Shown here piece after piece: positions 19,727 to 29,745 of a DNA stretch of 64,000 bases. The notes under the pieces are model-generated. The model worked only from the letters and a program-made list of their open reading frames with translations. It searched no databases and was not told the DNA's origin. Every line of letters begins with the position of its first letter. The first letter of the stretch is position 1. Source of the stretch: Pseudomonas sp. R37(2017). Its GTDB lineage: Bacteria > Pseudomonadota > Gammaproteobacteria > Pseudomonadales > Pseudomonadaceae. Location: contig NZ_NEHO01000007.1 of the NCBI RefSeq assembly GCF_002113375.1, positions 186,001-250,000 of the forward strand, read 5' to 3'. The position numbers and the translations under genes are program-made.

Positions 19727-19999
19727 ATGAAGCTTTCTTCTCAAATCAAGCCGATCAGCTATCTGAAAAGTCATACTGCCGAGATCGTCAAAACACTCTC
19801 AGAAAGCCGTGAACCTCTGGTGATCACCCAAAACGGTGAAGCAAAGCTGGTGGTCATGGATGTGAAAAGCTTTGAAGAGCAAGAAGACACGATGGCGCTT
19901 CTAAAGCTCCTGGCGATGGGTAATCGTGAGATTGAAGAAGGCAAGTTCCGCGATGCCGAGGATGTTTTCGCTGACCTGGACAAGGCTGACAATCAATGA
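19727..19999 (+). CDS. Phd/YefM-type antitoxin
   Basis: Antitoxin of 90 residues. The N-terminal half (SQIKPISYLKSHTAEIVKTL, then REPLVITQNGEAKLVVMD) is the Phd/YefM DNA-binding and dimerisation fold; the acidic C-terminal tail (EEGKFRDAEDVFADLDKA) would wrap the toxin. The ATG at 19727 has GGTGAG seven bases upstream; the ATG at 19712 has no site. It overlaps the toxin gene by 4 bp (ATGA), so the two are translationally coupled. The DNA is AT-richer than its neighbours, consistent with acquisition. Confidence 0.92.
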   Translation: MKLSSQIKPISYLKSHTAEIVKTLSESREPLVITQNGEAKLVVMDVKSFEEQEDTMALLKLLAMGNREIEEGKFRDAEDVFADLDKADNQ

Positions 20000-20328
20000 G
20001 TCTAAAGGTCGTCATTCTTCAGTCAGCCGAAACAGACCTTAAAGAGCTTCGCAACTACCTCATCAAACAATTCTCAAACCAAACGTGGCAAAGCACCTAT
20101 GCCAACCTGAAAGTCGCCATTCGCAATCTGGGCATTCAGCCCCTTGCAGGGTCGATCCCGGAAGAGATCGATAAGCTCAATCTAAGCCAATACCGACAAA
20201 TCCTTTCGGGAATGAACCGAGTCATTTATGAGATTCGTGGACAAACCGTCTTCGTCCACATCATTGCCGATACGCGAAAAAGCCTGCCTGCACTACTGAT
20301 GAAGCGGCTTCTTCAAGATAAGCAGTGA
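19996..20328 (+). CDS. RelE/ParE-family toxin
   Basis: Toxin of 110 residues with the RelE/ParE layout: N-terminal helical hairpin (SAETDLKELRNYLIKQF), central GSIPEEIDKLNLSQYRQILSG region (residues 53-73) and C-terminal strands NRVIYEIRGQTVFVHIIADTR. Whether it cuts mRNA (RelE) or inhibits gyrase (ParE) cannot be decided; the QYRQI...NRVIYEI pattern is common in both. It directly follows and overlaps the antitoxin. Confidence 0.9.
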   Translation: MSLKVVILQSAETDLKELRNYLIKQFSNQTWQSTYANLKVAIRNLGIQPLAGSIPEEIDKLNLSQYRQILSGMNRVIYEIRGQTVFVHIIADTRKSLPALLMKRLLQDKQ

Positions 20329-20341
20329 GTTCAGTAAGCCA

Positions 20342-20944
20342 TTAGAAGCGCGACCCGGGTTTACTCAGAAATTCCTGCTCTTCAGAAGTAGACTCCCTTC
20401 CCAACACCTCATTGCGATGGGGAAACCGCCCAAACTGCTTAATCACTTTCTGGTGCCGTTCGGCATAGTCCAGGTAATCGCTGAACAATGCCCGATCAGT
20501 CTCCGGCTGCTGCGCCATCAGTTCGATGTGGCGCGAGACGCCTTCGTTTTGCACGGCAAGATCTTCGCTGTGCTCGAACACCAGGAGGATGAACACCCGC
20601 TGGATCGGCTGCAACTGCCGGTCGTAATCCGCGGCAATGCCTTGGGCTACCAGCTGCTGCGCCCGGAGATCGCCTGCAAAGGCTTTGGGAGTATCGCGAA
20701 AGATCATTCGCGGGAGTTGATCGAGCAGCAGCACCAAAGCCAGCCAACCTTCGGGGCGTTGCGCCCACTCGGTCAATCCGCCGGCCAGTGCCTGCTCGAC
20801 CCAGTCCCCGAAACGCTCACGCGCTTCGAGGTCCTGGCTGTCGCGCTTGCCGAACCACAACTTGCCCTTCAGCGCCGCCACTTCCTTCGCTGATCCGGAC
20901 GTTCCGAACCACCATTCGAGCAACGGCTGCCAGGGCTCATTCAT
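20342..20944 (-). CDS. DUF924 family protein
   Basis: Cytosolic helical protein of 200 residues of the DUF924 (YP_3-like) family. Family segments are LEWWFG at the N-terminus, LVLLLDQLPRMIFRDTP (residues about 69-85), FEHSEDLAVQ and FGRFPHRNEVLGRESTSEE near the C-terminus. It is three bases downstream of fbp and likely cotranscribed. No biochemical function is established. Confidence 0.9.
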   Translation of the reverse strand: MNEPWQPLLEWWFGTSGSAKEVAALKGKLWFGKRDSQDLEARERFGDWVEQALAGGLTEWAQRPEGWLALVLLLDQLPRMIFRDTPKAFAGDLRAQQLVAQGIAADYDRQLQPIQRVFILLVFEHSEDLAVQNEGVSRHIELMAQQPETDRALFSDYLDYAERHQKVIKQFGRFPHRNEVLGRESTSEEQEFLSKPGSRF

Positions 20945-20947
20945 GGT

Positions 20948-21958
20948 TTACTCCTTGTGGTAAGCCGTGGCGCGGGCCACTTCTTCCTTCGAACCGAGGA
21001 ACACCGCACAACGCTGGTGCAGGCCTTCAGGCTTGATGTCGAGGATGCGCTGGTGGCCGTCGGTGGAGGCACCGCCCGCCTGTTCCACGAGGAACGACAT
21101 CGGGTTGGCTTCGTACATCAGACGCAGCTTGCCCGGCTTGGATGGCTCACGGGCGTCGCGTGGGTACATGAACAGGCCACCACGGTTCAGGATGCGGTGC
21201 ACGTCCGCCACCATCGCGGCAACCCAGCGCATGTTGTAGTTCTTCTTCAGCGGGCCTTCCTCGCCTGCCAGTAGTTCGCTGACATAGCGCTGTACCGGAG
21301 CTTCCCAGTGACGCTGGTTGGACATGTTGATCGCGAATTCCTGGGTGGACTCAGGAATGGTGATGTTTTCGTGGGTCAGGACGAAGCTGCCCATTTCGCG
21401 GTCGAGGGTGAAGCCTTTCACGCCGTCGCCCAGGGTCAGCACCAGCATGGTCTGTGGACCGTAGATCGCGTAACCGGCGGCGACCTGCTGGGTGCCCGGC
21501 TGCAGGAAGGCCTTTTCGTTCAGGGCTTCGTTCTGGCTCAGGTATTCGTTAGGGCAACGCAGTACCGAGAAGATGGTGCCGACCGGGGCGTTGATGTCGA
21601 TGTTCGACGAGCCGTCCAGCGGGTCGAATACCAGCAGGTAGGCGCCTTTGGGGTATTTGCCCGGGATCTGGTAGGCATTGTCCATTTCTTCGGACGCCAT
21701 GCCGGCCAGGTGACCGCCCCATTCGTTGGCTTCGAGCAGGATTTCGTTGGAGATCACGTCGAGCTTCTTCTGCACTTCGCCCTGGACGTTTTCAGTGCCC
21801 ATGCTGCCCAGGACGCCGCCCAGGGCGCCTTTGGAAACGGCGTGGCTGATCTCCTTGCAGGCACGCGCCACCACTTCGATCAGGAAGCGCAGATCGGCAG
21901 GAGTGTTGTTGCTGCGGGTCTGCTCAATCAAATAGCGACTCAAGGTAACGCGGGACAT
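20948..21958 (-). CDS. fbp: Fructose-1,6-bisphosphatase class 1
   Basis: Gluconeogenic phosphatase hydrolysing fructose-1,6-bisphosphate, cytoplasmic. It has 336 residues from the ATG at 21958 ([12 protein letters not shown] is the normal N-terminus; the frame is open further upstream but has no support). The metal/phosphate motif [15 protein letters not shown] lies near 106-120, and the substrate-binding [16 protein letters not shown] and [21 protein letters not shown] segments follow in order. Confidence 0.97.
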   Translation of the reverse strand: MSRVTLSRYLIEQTRSNNTPADLRFLIEVVARACKEISHAVSKGALGGVLGSMGTENVQGEVQKKLDVISNEILLEANEWGGHLAGMASEEMDNAYQIPGKYPKGAYLLVFDPLDGSSNIDINAPVGTIFSVLRCPNEYLSQNEALNEKAFLQPGTQQVAAGYAIYGPQTMLVLTLGDGVKGFTLDREMGSFVLTHENITIPESTQEFAINMSNQRHWEAPVQRYVSELLAGEEGPLKKNYNMRWVAAMVADVHRILNRGGLFMYPRDAREPSKPGKLRLMYEANPMSFLVEQAGGASTDGHQRILDIKPEGLHQRCAVFLGSKEEVARATAYHKE

Positions 21959-22144
21959 GGAAGGCTCCGAGGAATGGGGGGCTAAAAACCCGCGCAGTTT
22001 AGCGCGAGTCGGGGCGCATTTCCTCCTATCAGACGCAATCGGCGGAAGAGAGTTCATGCGCGGGGATGAGCGTAGTTGGAAAAGGGCTGGGTGTGAGCCT
22101 GGGAACTGCGCTCATTTCGGCATTTTTGTTGACTGAGCGAATGC

Positions 22145-22223
22145 TTTCGCGAGCAGGCTCGCTCCCACAGGGATACGCGTTCCACTGTGGGAGCGGGTGC
22201 CCGCTTGCGGCCTGCTCGCGAAT
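22145..22223. repeat. REPIN upstream of fbp
   Basis: TCGCGAGCAGGCTCGCTCCC faces a modified second arm containing GGAGCGGGTGCCCGCTTGCG followed by CCTGCTCGCGA. The right arm looks like a REP with a GCGGGTGCCCGC variant inserted. Confidence 0.75.
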
Positions 22224-22243
22224 GGCGCGCAGCGCCAGCCTTT

Positions 22244-23617
22244 TCAGGATTTGGCAGAGGGTTTGCGCAGCAAACTGAACGCCATCGCCACCAGGAACAC
22301 CACGCAGAGCAACAACACCGCCCACAACCCGAATTTCTTCCAGTTGGTATCGATCGGCGCAGAGACGGCAGCTGTCGACGGCTGCGTCTTCACCGCCCCG
22401 ACATCCACCATGGCCCGGCCCAGCGTCGCGAGCTTCGCCGGGCTGTAGTCTGGAATCAGTGTCGACAGCGGCAAGTTCGCCGGCTTTGCCGTCGCATTCC
22501 CCACGACCAGCGTGTAAGGCCCTGGCCCGCGTGCCAGGAACACCAGTTGTGTGGCGCGCACGGCAAACTTCAGCGTCGGTGCCTGCTCCCCCAGGCCGCC
22601 GCCGCGTTCGTCCACGCTCAGTTTCAATTGCTGGACGATTTGCCCTGACAGCGGCAATTCGTTTTGCACCACGTCCTGACCGTTCTGGGACAGGCGATAG
22701 AGCAAACCGCTACTCAACGGCTGCCATGGCAGGCTGCTGTCGCGTCGACCGGCCAGGCTCACCGGCGCCAGGCTGTTGGGCTGGCTCAACTCGACCTGCA
22801 CCCGCTCGACATTCAGCCCCATCGGCAACTGCCAGGTGTATTCACCCGCCTTCACGCTGCTGCCGGCCAATGGCTGGGACCAGACCAACGGCAGCGGCAG
22901 GCTGCGGGTGCTGGCGCTCTGCAGTTGCGCCGATGTCAGTGTCGGTGCCGAATGCGGGTTGATCCACAGCAACCGCAAGTAACGCGCCGACTGGCCTGGC
23001 AGGCCGACTTCATGCTGTTCGACCCGCTCCTCGGAAAAGGTCAGGCGCGCCACCTGCCCTTCGCCCCAGGACTGCCAATGCTGCAAATCATCGCTGGCTT
23101 CCAGGGTGAAGCGCTGAAAGCCGTCGCGCTCGCTGGTCCAGTCGAGAATCAACTGCTGCAACGGCGCCTTGATCGCAGAAGCATCGAGCAGCCAGCCGCG
23201 CAACTCCTCCTCTCCCGCCTCCAGTTGGCTCGAGGGTTGTACCTCGACCAGGGTGCCGTCGGTGCGCGATTGCACACGCACGCTCGGCGCGGTTTCGGTG
23301 GCGTCCATCGAGCTGTACAACGGAAACCATTTCACCTCGGTCAAGGTGCGCGTTTCACTGCTCTGCGCCGCCTCCCGGGCCAAGGCATACGCCTGGACAT
23401 CGCCCACGGCATTGAACACACGCACATCGCTCAGATCGGCCTGCCGTGCATTGAGTTGCACACTCAGGGGCAGCTCAAGGCGATACCAGGGGCCTTCGCC
23501 CGTTACCGACAAGGGCACTTGGGTGGTGAAGTCCGCCGGTTTATCCTGGGCAGCCACCGATAACACCACACCCATGGCAACAGCGCCCAGCCAACCCAAA
23601 TTCAGCTTCTGACTCAA
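22244..23617 (-). CDS. DUF3999 domain protein, membrane-anchored exported protein
   Basis: Protein of 457 residues with a signal peptide (GWLGAVAMGVVLSVAAQ), a long beta-rich exported domain of the DUF3999 family (two discoidin-like LDWTSERDGFQRFTLEASDD and YLRLLWINP regions), and one C-terminal membrane helix near 430-448 followed by a basic tail RKPSAKS. It overlaps the DUF2339 gene by 4 bp. The two families commonly occur together, suggesting one envelope complex. Function unknown. Confidence 0.88.
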   Translation of the reverse strand: MSQKLNLGWLGAVAMGVVLSVAAQDKPADFTTQVPLSVTGEGPWYRLELPLSVQLNARQADLSDVRVFNAVGDVQAYALAREAAQSSETRTLTEVKWFPLYSSMDATETAPSVRVQSRTDGTLVEVQPSSQLEAGEEELRGWLLDASAIKAPLQQLILDWTSERDGFQRFTLEASDDLQHWQSWGEGQVARLTFSEERVEQHEVGLPGQSARYLRLLWINPHSAPTLTSAQLQSASTRSLPLPLVWSQPLAGSSVKAGEYTWQLPMGLNVERVQVELSQPNSLAPVSLAGRRDSSLPWQPLSSGLLYRLSQNGQDVVQNELPLSGQIVQQLKLSVDERGGGLGEQAPTLKFAVRATQLVFLARGPGPYTLVVGNATAKPANLPLSTLIPDYSPAKLATLGRAMVDVGAVKTQPSTAAVSAPIDTNWKKFGLWAVLLLCVVFLVAMAFSLLRKPSAKS

Positions 23618-26600
23618 GATGACACTCCTTCGGATTCGGCGATCGGTTTGCCGGTGTCCGGCATGGCTTCGACGCGCTTGGGCGGCAGCGGGGCGAAATA
23701 GCCCACCACCAACAGCAACACGCCGACGCCAATAAACGACACGATCCGCTCCAGCCCGCCGCGATTACTCAGCTCGACAAAGAACAGCTTGGCCACGACC
23801 ACGCCAATCAAGGCGGCACCGATCAGCCAGACTTCGCGGCGTTGACGCAGATGGCCGCCGATCATCAGGCTCAGGGCAATCAAGGTCCAGACGATGGAAA
23901 GGCCGGCTTGTACACGCATCGACGCCAGCAACATATCCAGCTCAAACGGCACCCCGCTCCAATGGTGCGCAGTGCGCATCACCAGCGCGGTAAAGAACAC
24001 GAACAGCGAAGCACCTGCGACCCCTTGCGTGGCGATGACGGTGTAATCCTCGCGGACCGCCAGTTGTGGCATGGCGCTGCGGGACCAGACATAGACGCCG
24101 AACAACGCGAACAACAGGCCCAACTCCAGCGGGTTGATCAATGGCACATAGGGCAGTGGCTCGGCGTTGCCGTCACTGGCGACATTCGCCAGCCAGAACC
24201 AGCCGAGCATCAGCAGCGCCAGCGGTGCGGCGGCGAATACACGATATTCGCGTGGATACGCCGACACTGGCCAAGGCCACGCGCGAGGTGCCGCCATCAA
24301 CACCAGATACACACCTGGCAGAATCGCCCAACCCAGCCAGCGCCAGGCGTTGTATTGCTCGGACAACACCAGCAAGGCGTAACGCAGCTCCAGAGCCAGT
24401 ACCCCCATCAACAGCCAGCAGCCGAGCACATGGGCGACGCTCGTCACACGTGCCGGCAACACGGGCGCCAGGCGCCGCAGGGAGATGAAATGCACGACGA
24501 ACACGGCGGCCCACGCCAGCCAGCCGACGTTGGCCGCCGGGTGATAACGCGAGTGCCAGGCTGCGAGCAGCACCAGCGCTGCCGCGGGAACCAACGCCGT
24601 GCAGAGCACGCCCAGTGATGGCCATTTCAGGCGCAGCGCCAACACCGTCCACAGCGCCACACTCACGGCAGCGATGCCCAACAACAGGGTCCCCTGTATC
24701 GGCCAGGGTGCAAAATGCAGCACTTCGATGATCCAGGCCAACGCCCACCAGCCCGCGCCCCACGCCAGCAACGCCAGGGACAATCGCAACAGGCTCAGGC
24801 CTTCGAAAGCCGCGAGGGAATGCCCCACCTGCAAACGCCAGGCCCCGACCATCGCCGCCAGCCCCACCACCAGCGGCGCCCAGAATCCAGCATGGGCCAA
24901 TGGGTTCAGTCCATCACTGAACAGCGGCCCCGTGATCAGGAACAATGCGCCAGCCAACAGTTGCACAACGAGTGCAGTGAACACGAACGTGCGCGATAGC
25001 AGGTGCAACCCGACCCACAACGTCAGCGCCCCGGCCAGGGCCCAACTGATCACCGTGCCGTGGCTGAAAAAGAACAGCGGTGCCAGCAAATAGAGAAACG
25101 CCAGCCCAAGGCAAGCCAGGACTGGCAGGCCTTTCAGCTCCCAAGACTTGATCTGTTCCGGCAAGGCTTTACGCAACTGGTAGAAACTGAACAGCAACGC
25201 GACGCCCAGCAACAGCGCACCTAACGGGACACCACCGAGCAGGCTGCTCTCGCTGCTGTGCAACTCGCTGAGGAACGTCAGTGCCGAACCCAGTTGCAGG
25301 AGCAAGGCAAAGGCCCGCGCCAAGGGTCTTTGCTGACGCAGACCGAGCCAGAAGATCCCCGCACCCTCCACCGCCCACGCCGCCGTCGTCCAGCGCGCAT
25401 CGAGCCCCAGCGGAATCGCCAGGCTGGCGAAGATCACCCCCAACGCCAGGCAGGTTTCCCCCAGCAGCAAGGTGCGCCCGACCATCAGCCAACGGGCGAG
25501 CCCCATGTAAATCATGCCCAGCGCCAAGGCACTGAACGCCGCAGCGAACTCCAAATGCTGCACCAGCGTGAACTGCAAGCCGAAACCCACCAACGGCGGG
25601 CCGAACAGCAACGTGCCGTCGACGTAGTCGCCCTTGCCCGCCGACCACTGCAGCAGAGCCTGGCGACTGCTCTGCTCCGGTGCATCGCCCATCTGCATCA
25701 ACTTGCGCCGGGCGTACAGCAGGCCAATGACCAGGTACATCAGGAAAAACACAAGCAAAAACGGCTCGGTGCTCCATAGCAACTCCGGCGAGTAGGAGCG
25801 CAGTCCCCAGGCGAAACCGATGCCGAAGGTGCCGGTGAAGCCGATGACATTCAACAGCCGCCAGGCCTTGAACCAGGCGATGGCCAGGATGCCGGTGTTG
25901 AGCAAGATGAAATAGCTGAACAGCGCGACGTGGCTGCCGGCGCCGGTGGAGGCCAGGATGGGCGCGGCGAATCCGCCCAACGCGGCAGCGGCGGCCAGCC
26001 CCAGGGAGTCCTGGGTAATGGCGAGAATCGCCGAACAGACCGTCACCGCCACCAGCAGGCCAAACGCCGCCGAGGGATCGAGCAGCGGATGCAGGCGCAT
26101 CGCGGCAAACACCGTCAGGTACAACACGGCGATCCCGGTGCCCTGCAGGATCAACGCGTAACTACCGTTGCGCGCTCGCAGCCACCAACCCAATCCGAGC
26201 AACCCCAAGGCTGCCGCCGCAACACTTGCGTAGCGCAACTCAAGGGGCACCACCACGCCTTCAGTGGCGTAGCGCAGCAAAAAGGCCAGGCCGAGGAACA
26301 GCAGCACCACGCCGACCCGCAACACGGTATTGCCGCCGAACAGCCAGGCTCGGGCACGACTGATAGCGCGGTCGAAGACGCTTGGGCCACGTGGCGTGAC
26401 AGGCTGTTGTGCTTCCCGGGCGCTCGGCTCGGCTTTCCAGGCGTCGGCGGTCGGACGAATGATTTCGCTGGCCGCCGAGGGGAGTGGCTCGAGCTCGGGC
26501 GGCAGCTCCCAGATCAATTCCGGAGCTGTGGCAGGTGCTTCTTCGAGGATGGTTTCGGGTGAGACAAGCGGCTCGCGGGTTTCCGGCGCCTTGACGCCCG

Positions 26601-26817
26601 CTGCTTCGAGCAGCGCCAGTCGTTGCTCGACTGCATGCAACGCAACCTGCGCCTGTTCCAGCAAGCGTTGCTGTTCGATGGCCTGCGAGTCCATGCGAGC
26701 CAGGCGAAGGGCCTGGCCCAGACCCAATCCGAGTAACGCGCCCAGCAGCGCATCGCTGAATGACTCGTCGAGTATCCAGCCGAGCACCAGCCCGATCAGC
26801 ATGAAAATCCATTGCAT
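23614..26817 (-). CDS. DUF2339 polytopic membrane protein
   Basis: Very large inner-membrane protein (1067 residues). An N-terminal helix and a coiled coil (about 45-75) are followed by a Pro/Glu-rich linker to about 150 and then roughly 28 or more hydrophobic segments, the DUF2339 architecture. No catalytic motif is evident. It overlaps the DUF3999 gene at its end. It is long for the family average but the frame is continuous. Proposed roles (cell envelope or surface polymer) are not supported by anything visible. Confidence 0.88.
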   Translation of the reverse strand: MQWIFMLIGLVLGWILDESFSDALLGALLGLGLGQALRLARMDSQAIEQQRLLEQAQVALHAVEQRLALLEAAGVKAPETREPLVSPETILEEAPATAPELIWELPPELEPLPSAASEIIRPTADAWKAEPSAREAQQPVTPRGPSVFDRAISRARAWLFGGNTVLRVGVVLLFLGLAFLLRYATEGVVVPLELRYASVAAAALGLLGLGWWLRARNGSYALILQGTGIAVLYLTVFAAMRLHPLLDPSAAFGLLVAVTVCSAILAITQDSLGLAAAAALGGFAAPILASTGAGSHVALFSYFILLNTGILAIAWFKAWRLLNVIGFTGTFGIGFAWGLRSYSPELLWSTEPFLLVFFLMYLVIGLLYARRKLMQMGDAPEQSSRQALLQWSAGKGDYVDGTLLFGPPLVGFGLQFTLVQHLEFAAAFSALALGMIYMGLARWLMVGRTLLLGETCLALGVIFASLAIPLGLDARWTTAAWAVEGAGIFWLGLRQQRPLARAFALLLQLGSALTFLSELHSSESSLLGGVPLGALLLGVALLFSFYQLRKALPEQIKSWELKGLPVLACLGLAFLYLLAPLFFFSHGTVISWALAGALTLWVGLHLLSRTFVFTALVVQLLAGALFLITGPLFSDGLNPLAHAGFWAPLVVGLAAMVGAWRLQVGHSLAAFEGLSLLRLSLALLAWGAGWWALAWIIEVLHFAPWPIQGTLLLGIAAVSVALWTVLALRLKWPSLGVLCTALVPAAALVLLAAWHSRYHPAANVGWLAWAAVFVVHFISLRRLAPVLPARVTSVAHVLGCWLLMGVLALELRYALLVLSEQYNAWRWLGWAILPGVYLVLMAAPRAWPWPVSAYPREYRVFAAAPLALLMLGWFWLANVASDGNAEPLPYVPLINPLELGLLFALFGVYVWSRSAMPQLAVREDYTVIATQGVAGASLFVFFTALVMRTAHHWSGVPFELDMLLASMRVQAGLSIVWTLIALSLMIGGHLRQRREVWLIGAALIGVVVAKLFFVELSNRGGLERIVSFIGVGVLLLVVGYFAPLPPKRVEAMPDTGKPIAESEGVSS

Positions 26818-26893
26818 GGTTGATATCCCTAGGTGGCCCCATCATGGGGCAAGTCCAAGCGGTACAGTGTCTGATCAGTCTAGTGTGAAAACG

Positions 26894-26937
26894 CCACAAC
26901 CCCTGTGGGAGCCAGCTTGCTCCCACAGGGGTTGTGG
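26894..26937. repeat. Perfect 19-bp inverted repeat (single REP-like hairpin)
   Basis: CCACAACCCCTGTGGGAGC (26894-26912) pairs perfectly with 26919-26937 around the loop CAGCTT. It shares GTGGGAGC with the REP arms but is a short self-palindrome. It lies between glgP and the DUF2339 gene, both leftward, so it could also act as a processing or termination hairpin. Confidence 0.85.
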
Positions 26938-26996
26938 AGTGTTCAGAATCCGCTTGACCCTGCCGCTCGGTAATCCGTCACCCAGTATATCGATCC

Positions 26997-27016
26997 GGCC
27001 CGGCAACAACCGGGCC
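26997..27016 (-). terminator. Possible terminator after glgP
   Basis: GGCCCGG-CAACAA-CCGGGCC is a 7-bp GC-rich hairpin starting 24 bp past the glgP stop. There is no clear T-run, so intrinsic termination is uncertain. Confidence 0.4.
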
Positions 27017-27039
27017 TTGCTCGCAGTTCTGGCTGAAAA

Positions 27040-29490
27040 TTACTCCAGCGCCTTCCAGATCTCCGTGGCGTACTCGCCAATGGTCCGGTCCGACGAGAAC
27101 CAACCCATCCGCGCCGTGCTCAACACCGCCGAACGCCACCATTCTTTCGAATCGTGCCAATGGGCTTCGACGCGCATCTGTGCATTCCAGTACGAGTCGA
27201 AATCGGCGCAGACCAGGAAACGGTCGTAATCCACCAGCGAATCGATCAGGCCGGTGTAACGGGACGGATCATCCGGCGAGAACACCCCGCCACGGATCGC
27301 TTGCAGCACATCGTTCAGACGATGGGACGCGGCAATGTCCGGTGCCGCATTGAACTCATGGTTCTGCTTGCGCGCCTCCACCTGCTGCGCGCTGAGACCG
27401 AAGATGAACATGTGCTCGGTGCCGATGCGCTCGCTCATTTCCACGTTGGCCCCGTCCAGGGTGCCGATGGTCAGCGCGCCGTTCAGGCCGAACTTCATGT
27501 TGCTGGTGCCTGAGGCTTCGAAACCGGCGGTGGAGATCTGCTCGGACAAATCCGCCGCCGGAATGATGCTCTCCGCCAGGCTGACGTTGTAGTTGGGCAG
27601 GAACACCACCTTGAGCAAGCCGCGCACGGTCGGGTCGTTGTTCACCACCCGGGCGATGTCATTGGTCAGCTTGATGATCAGCTTGGCCTGGTGATAACTC
27701 GCGGCGGCCTTGCCGGCGAAGATTTTCACCCGCGGCACCCAGTCGATTTCCGGCTCCGCGCGGATCGCCTGGTACAACGCCACGGTGTGCATCAGGTTGA
27801 GCAACTGGCGTTTGTACTCGTGGATCCGCTTGACCTGCACGTCGAACATCGCCGCCGGGTTGACCGCCACGCCCAGCCGCTCATGGATCAGGTAGGCCAG
27901 GGCTTTCTTGTTGTGCAGGCGTTGCTCGGCGAACGCCTTGCGGAATGTGTTTTTCTCGGCGAACGGCTCCAGGGCGAGCAAGCGCTCCTGCGGGTTGTCC
28001 AGCACCTCGGAGCCCAGGGTATCGACCAGCATCGAGGTCAGCTCGGGGTTGGCCTGGTACAGCCAGCGGCGGAAGGTGATGCCGTTGGTCTTGTTGTTGA
28101 TTCGCTCCGGGTAGAGCTTGTGCAGTTCGGAGAACACCGTCTTGCGCATCAGTTGCGTGTGCAGAGCGGAAACGCCGTTGACGCTGTGGGAGCCGAGAAA
28201 CGCCAGGTTGCCCATGCGCACCCGACGACCGTTGTCTTCCTCGATCAGCGACACCGCGCGCAGCACGTCGAAGTCGTGAATGCCCTTGGCGCGCAGGGAA
28301 TCGATGTGCTGGGCGTTGATCAGGTAGATGATCTGCATGTGCCGCGGCAGCATGCGCTCCATCAAGCCGACCGGCCAGGTTTCCAGCGCTTCGGGCAGCA
28401 ATGTGTGGTTGGTGTAGGACAACGTATCGACGGTGACCTGCCACGCCGCATCCCACGCCACGTCATAGACGTCGACCAGTTGCCGCATCAGCTCGGCCAC
28501 GGCAATCGAGGGGTGAGTGTCGTTGAGCTGGATCGAAGCGTGATCGCCCAGGGTCAGCACCGAGGTGTGCATATTGCGATGGCGACGCAGCAGATCCTGC
28601 AATGAGGCGGCGACGAAGAAATACTCCTGGCGCAGGCGCAACTCCTGGCCGGCCTCGGTACTGTCCGCCGGGTACAGTACCCGGGAGATGCTCTCGGCCC
28701 GAGCCACTTCGGCCACGGCACCCAGGTGGTCGCCGGCGTTGAAACGCTCCAGATGCAGTTCTTCCATGGCCCGGGCACGCCACAGGCGCAGCGTGTTGAC
28801 GCTCGCCCCGCGCCAGCCGACCACCGGCGTGTCGTAGGCAATGGCCCGGACGGTTTCCGCCGGGTGCCAAACTTGCCTGGACTTGCCGCTGTCATCGATC
28901 ACGGTTTCAACGCCGCCGCCAAAGCCGATCGGGTACACCACCTCCGGTCGCTCGAACTCCCACGGGTTGCCGAAATCCAGCCAGTGCTCGGTTTGCTCCT
29001 GCTGCCAGCCGTCGACAATAGCCTGGCGGAACAACCCGTGCTCATAGCGGATGCCGTAGCCATGAGCAGCGATACCGAGGGTCGACATGCTTTCCAGGAA
29101 GCACGCCGCCAGACGCCCGAGGCCGCCGTTGCCCAGGGCCGCATCGGGCTCCAGCAAGCGGATGCGCTCAAGGTCGACGCCGAGTTCGGTCAGCGCTTCG
29201 CGGGCCACGTCGAGCAGGCCGAGGTTACTCAGGCTGTCGAACAGCAGTCGGCCGATGAGAAATTCCAGGGAGAGGTAATAAACGCGCTTCTGACCTTTGC
29301 GGTAGATCTGCCGCGTGTGGTCCATCCAGTGCTCGACCATGTGATCCCGCGCCGCCAGGGCGATGGCTTCGAACCAGTCATGGTCGAAGGCGTGATCCGG
29401 GTCTTTACCCACTGCATAAGTGAGTTTGGTCAAGACGGCGTCGCGGAATGCGGCCACCTCTGCTTCGCGAACAAGTGGTTCTTGAGTCAT
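27040..29490 (-). CDS. glgP: Glycogen/maltodextrin phosphorylase
   Basis: Releases glucose-1-phosphate from glycogen or maltodextrin, cytoplasmic. It has 816 residues, full length for the GT35 family. Active-site and cofactor regions are visible: GNGGLGRLAACFLESM near 118-133, VDVQ-type chain FDVQVKRIHEYKRQLLN near 550-566, and the PLP-lysine segment EASGTSNMKFGLNGALTIGTLDGANVEM (lysine near residue 664). It is preceded by a 255-bp gap shared with the divergent cysteine-cluster gene. Confidence 0.97.
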   Translation of the reverse strand: MTQEPLVREAEVAAFRDAVLTKLTYAVGKDPDHAFDHDWFEAIALAARDHMVEHWMDHTRQIYRKGQKRVYYLSLEFLIGRLLFDSLSNLGLLDVAREALTELGVDLERIRLLEPDAALGNGGLGRLAACFLESMSTLGIAAHGYGIRYEHGLFRQAIVDGWQQEQTEHWLDFGNPWEFERPEVVYPIGFGGGVETVIDDSGKSRQVWHPAETVRAIAYDTPVVGWRGASVNTLRLWRARAMEELHLERFNAGDHLGAVAEVARAESISRVLYPADSTEAGQELRLRQEYFFVAASLQDLLRRHRNMHTSVLTLGDHASIQLNDTHPSIAVAELMRQLVDVYDVAWDAAWQVTVDTLSYTNHTLLPEALETWPVGLMERMLPRHMQIIYLINAQHIDSLRAKGIHDFDVLRAVSLIEEDNGRRVRMGNLAFLGSHSVNGVSALHTQLMRKTVFSELHKLYPERINNKTNGITFRRWLYQANPELTSMLVDTLGSEVLDNPQERLLALEPFAEKNTFRKAFAEQRLHNKKALAYLIHERLGVAVNPAAMFDVQVKRIHEYKRQLLNLMHTVALYQAIRAEPEIDWVPRVKIFAGKAAASYHQAKLIIKLTNDIARVVNNDPTVRGLLKVVFLPNYNVSLAESIIPAADLSEQISTAGFEASGTSNMKFGLNGALTIGTLDGANVEMSERIGTEHMFIFGLSAQQVEARKQNHEFNAAPDIAASHRLNDVLQAIRGGVFSPDDPSRYTGLIDSLVDYDRFLVCADFDSYWNAQMRVEAHWHDSKEWWRSAVLSTARMGWFSSDRTIGEYATEIWKALE

Positions 29491-29745
29491 CGATAGGACC
29501 TCGAGCGAGCTTGGAGTTGTCTGAGCCTAGACGGTCTGACAGGCGGTAGAGGCTCTGATTCGGCAGTTGTTCCCTTGAAGACGAGCTGGATCGACGTTGC
29601 GTTGTCATGTCCCTGAATGGATGCAGGGCTCGTGCCTGTTTTCCGGCTGCTTGCACCGTCTGCAAAAAAACTGGCGAAAGGTTGTTCAAAAATCCACCAG
29701 TCCCGGTATGATCGCGCGCCCTGATGCACACGCTGGTAACAAACG

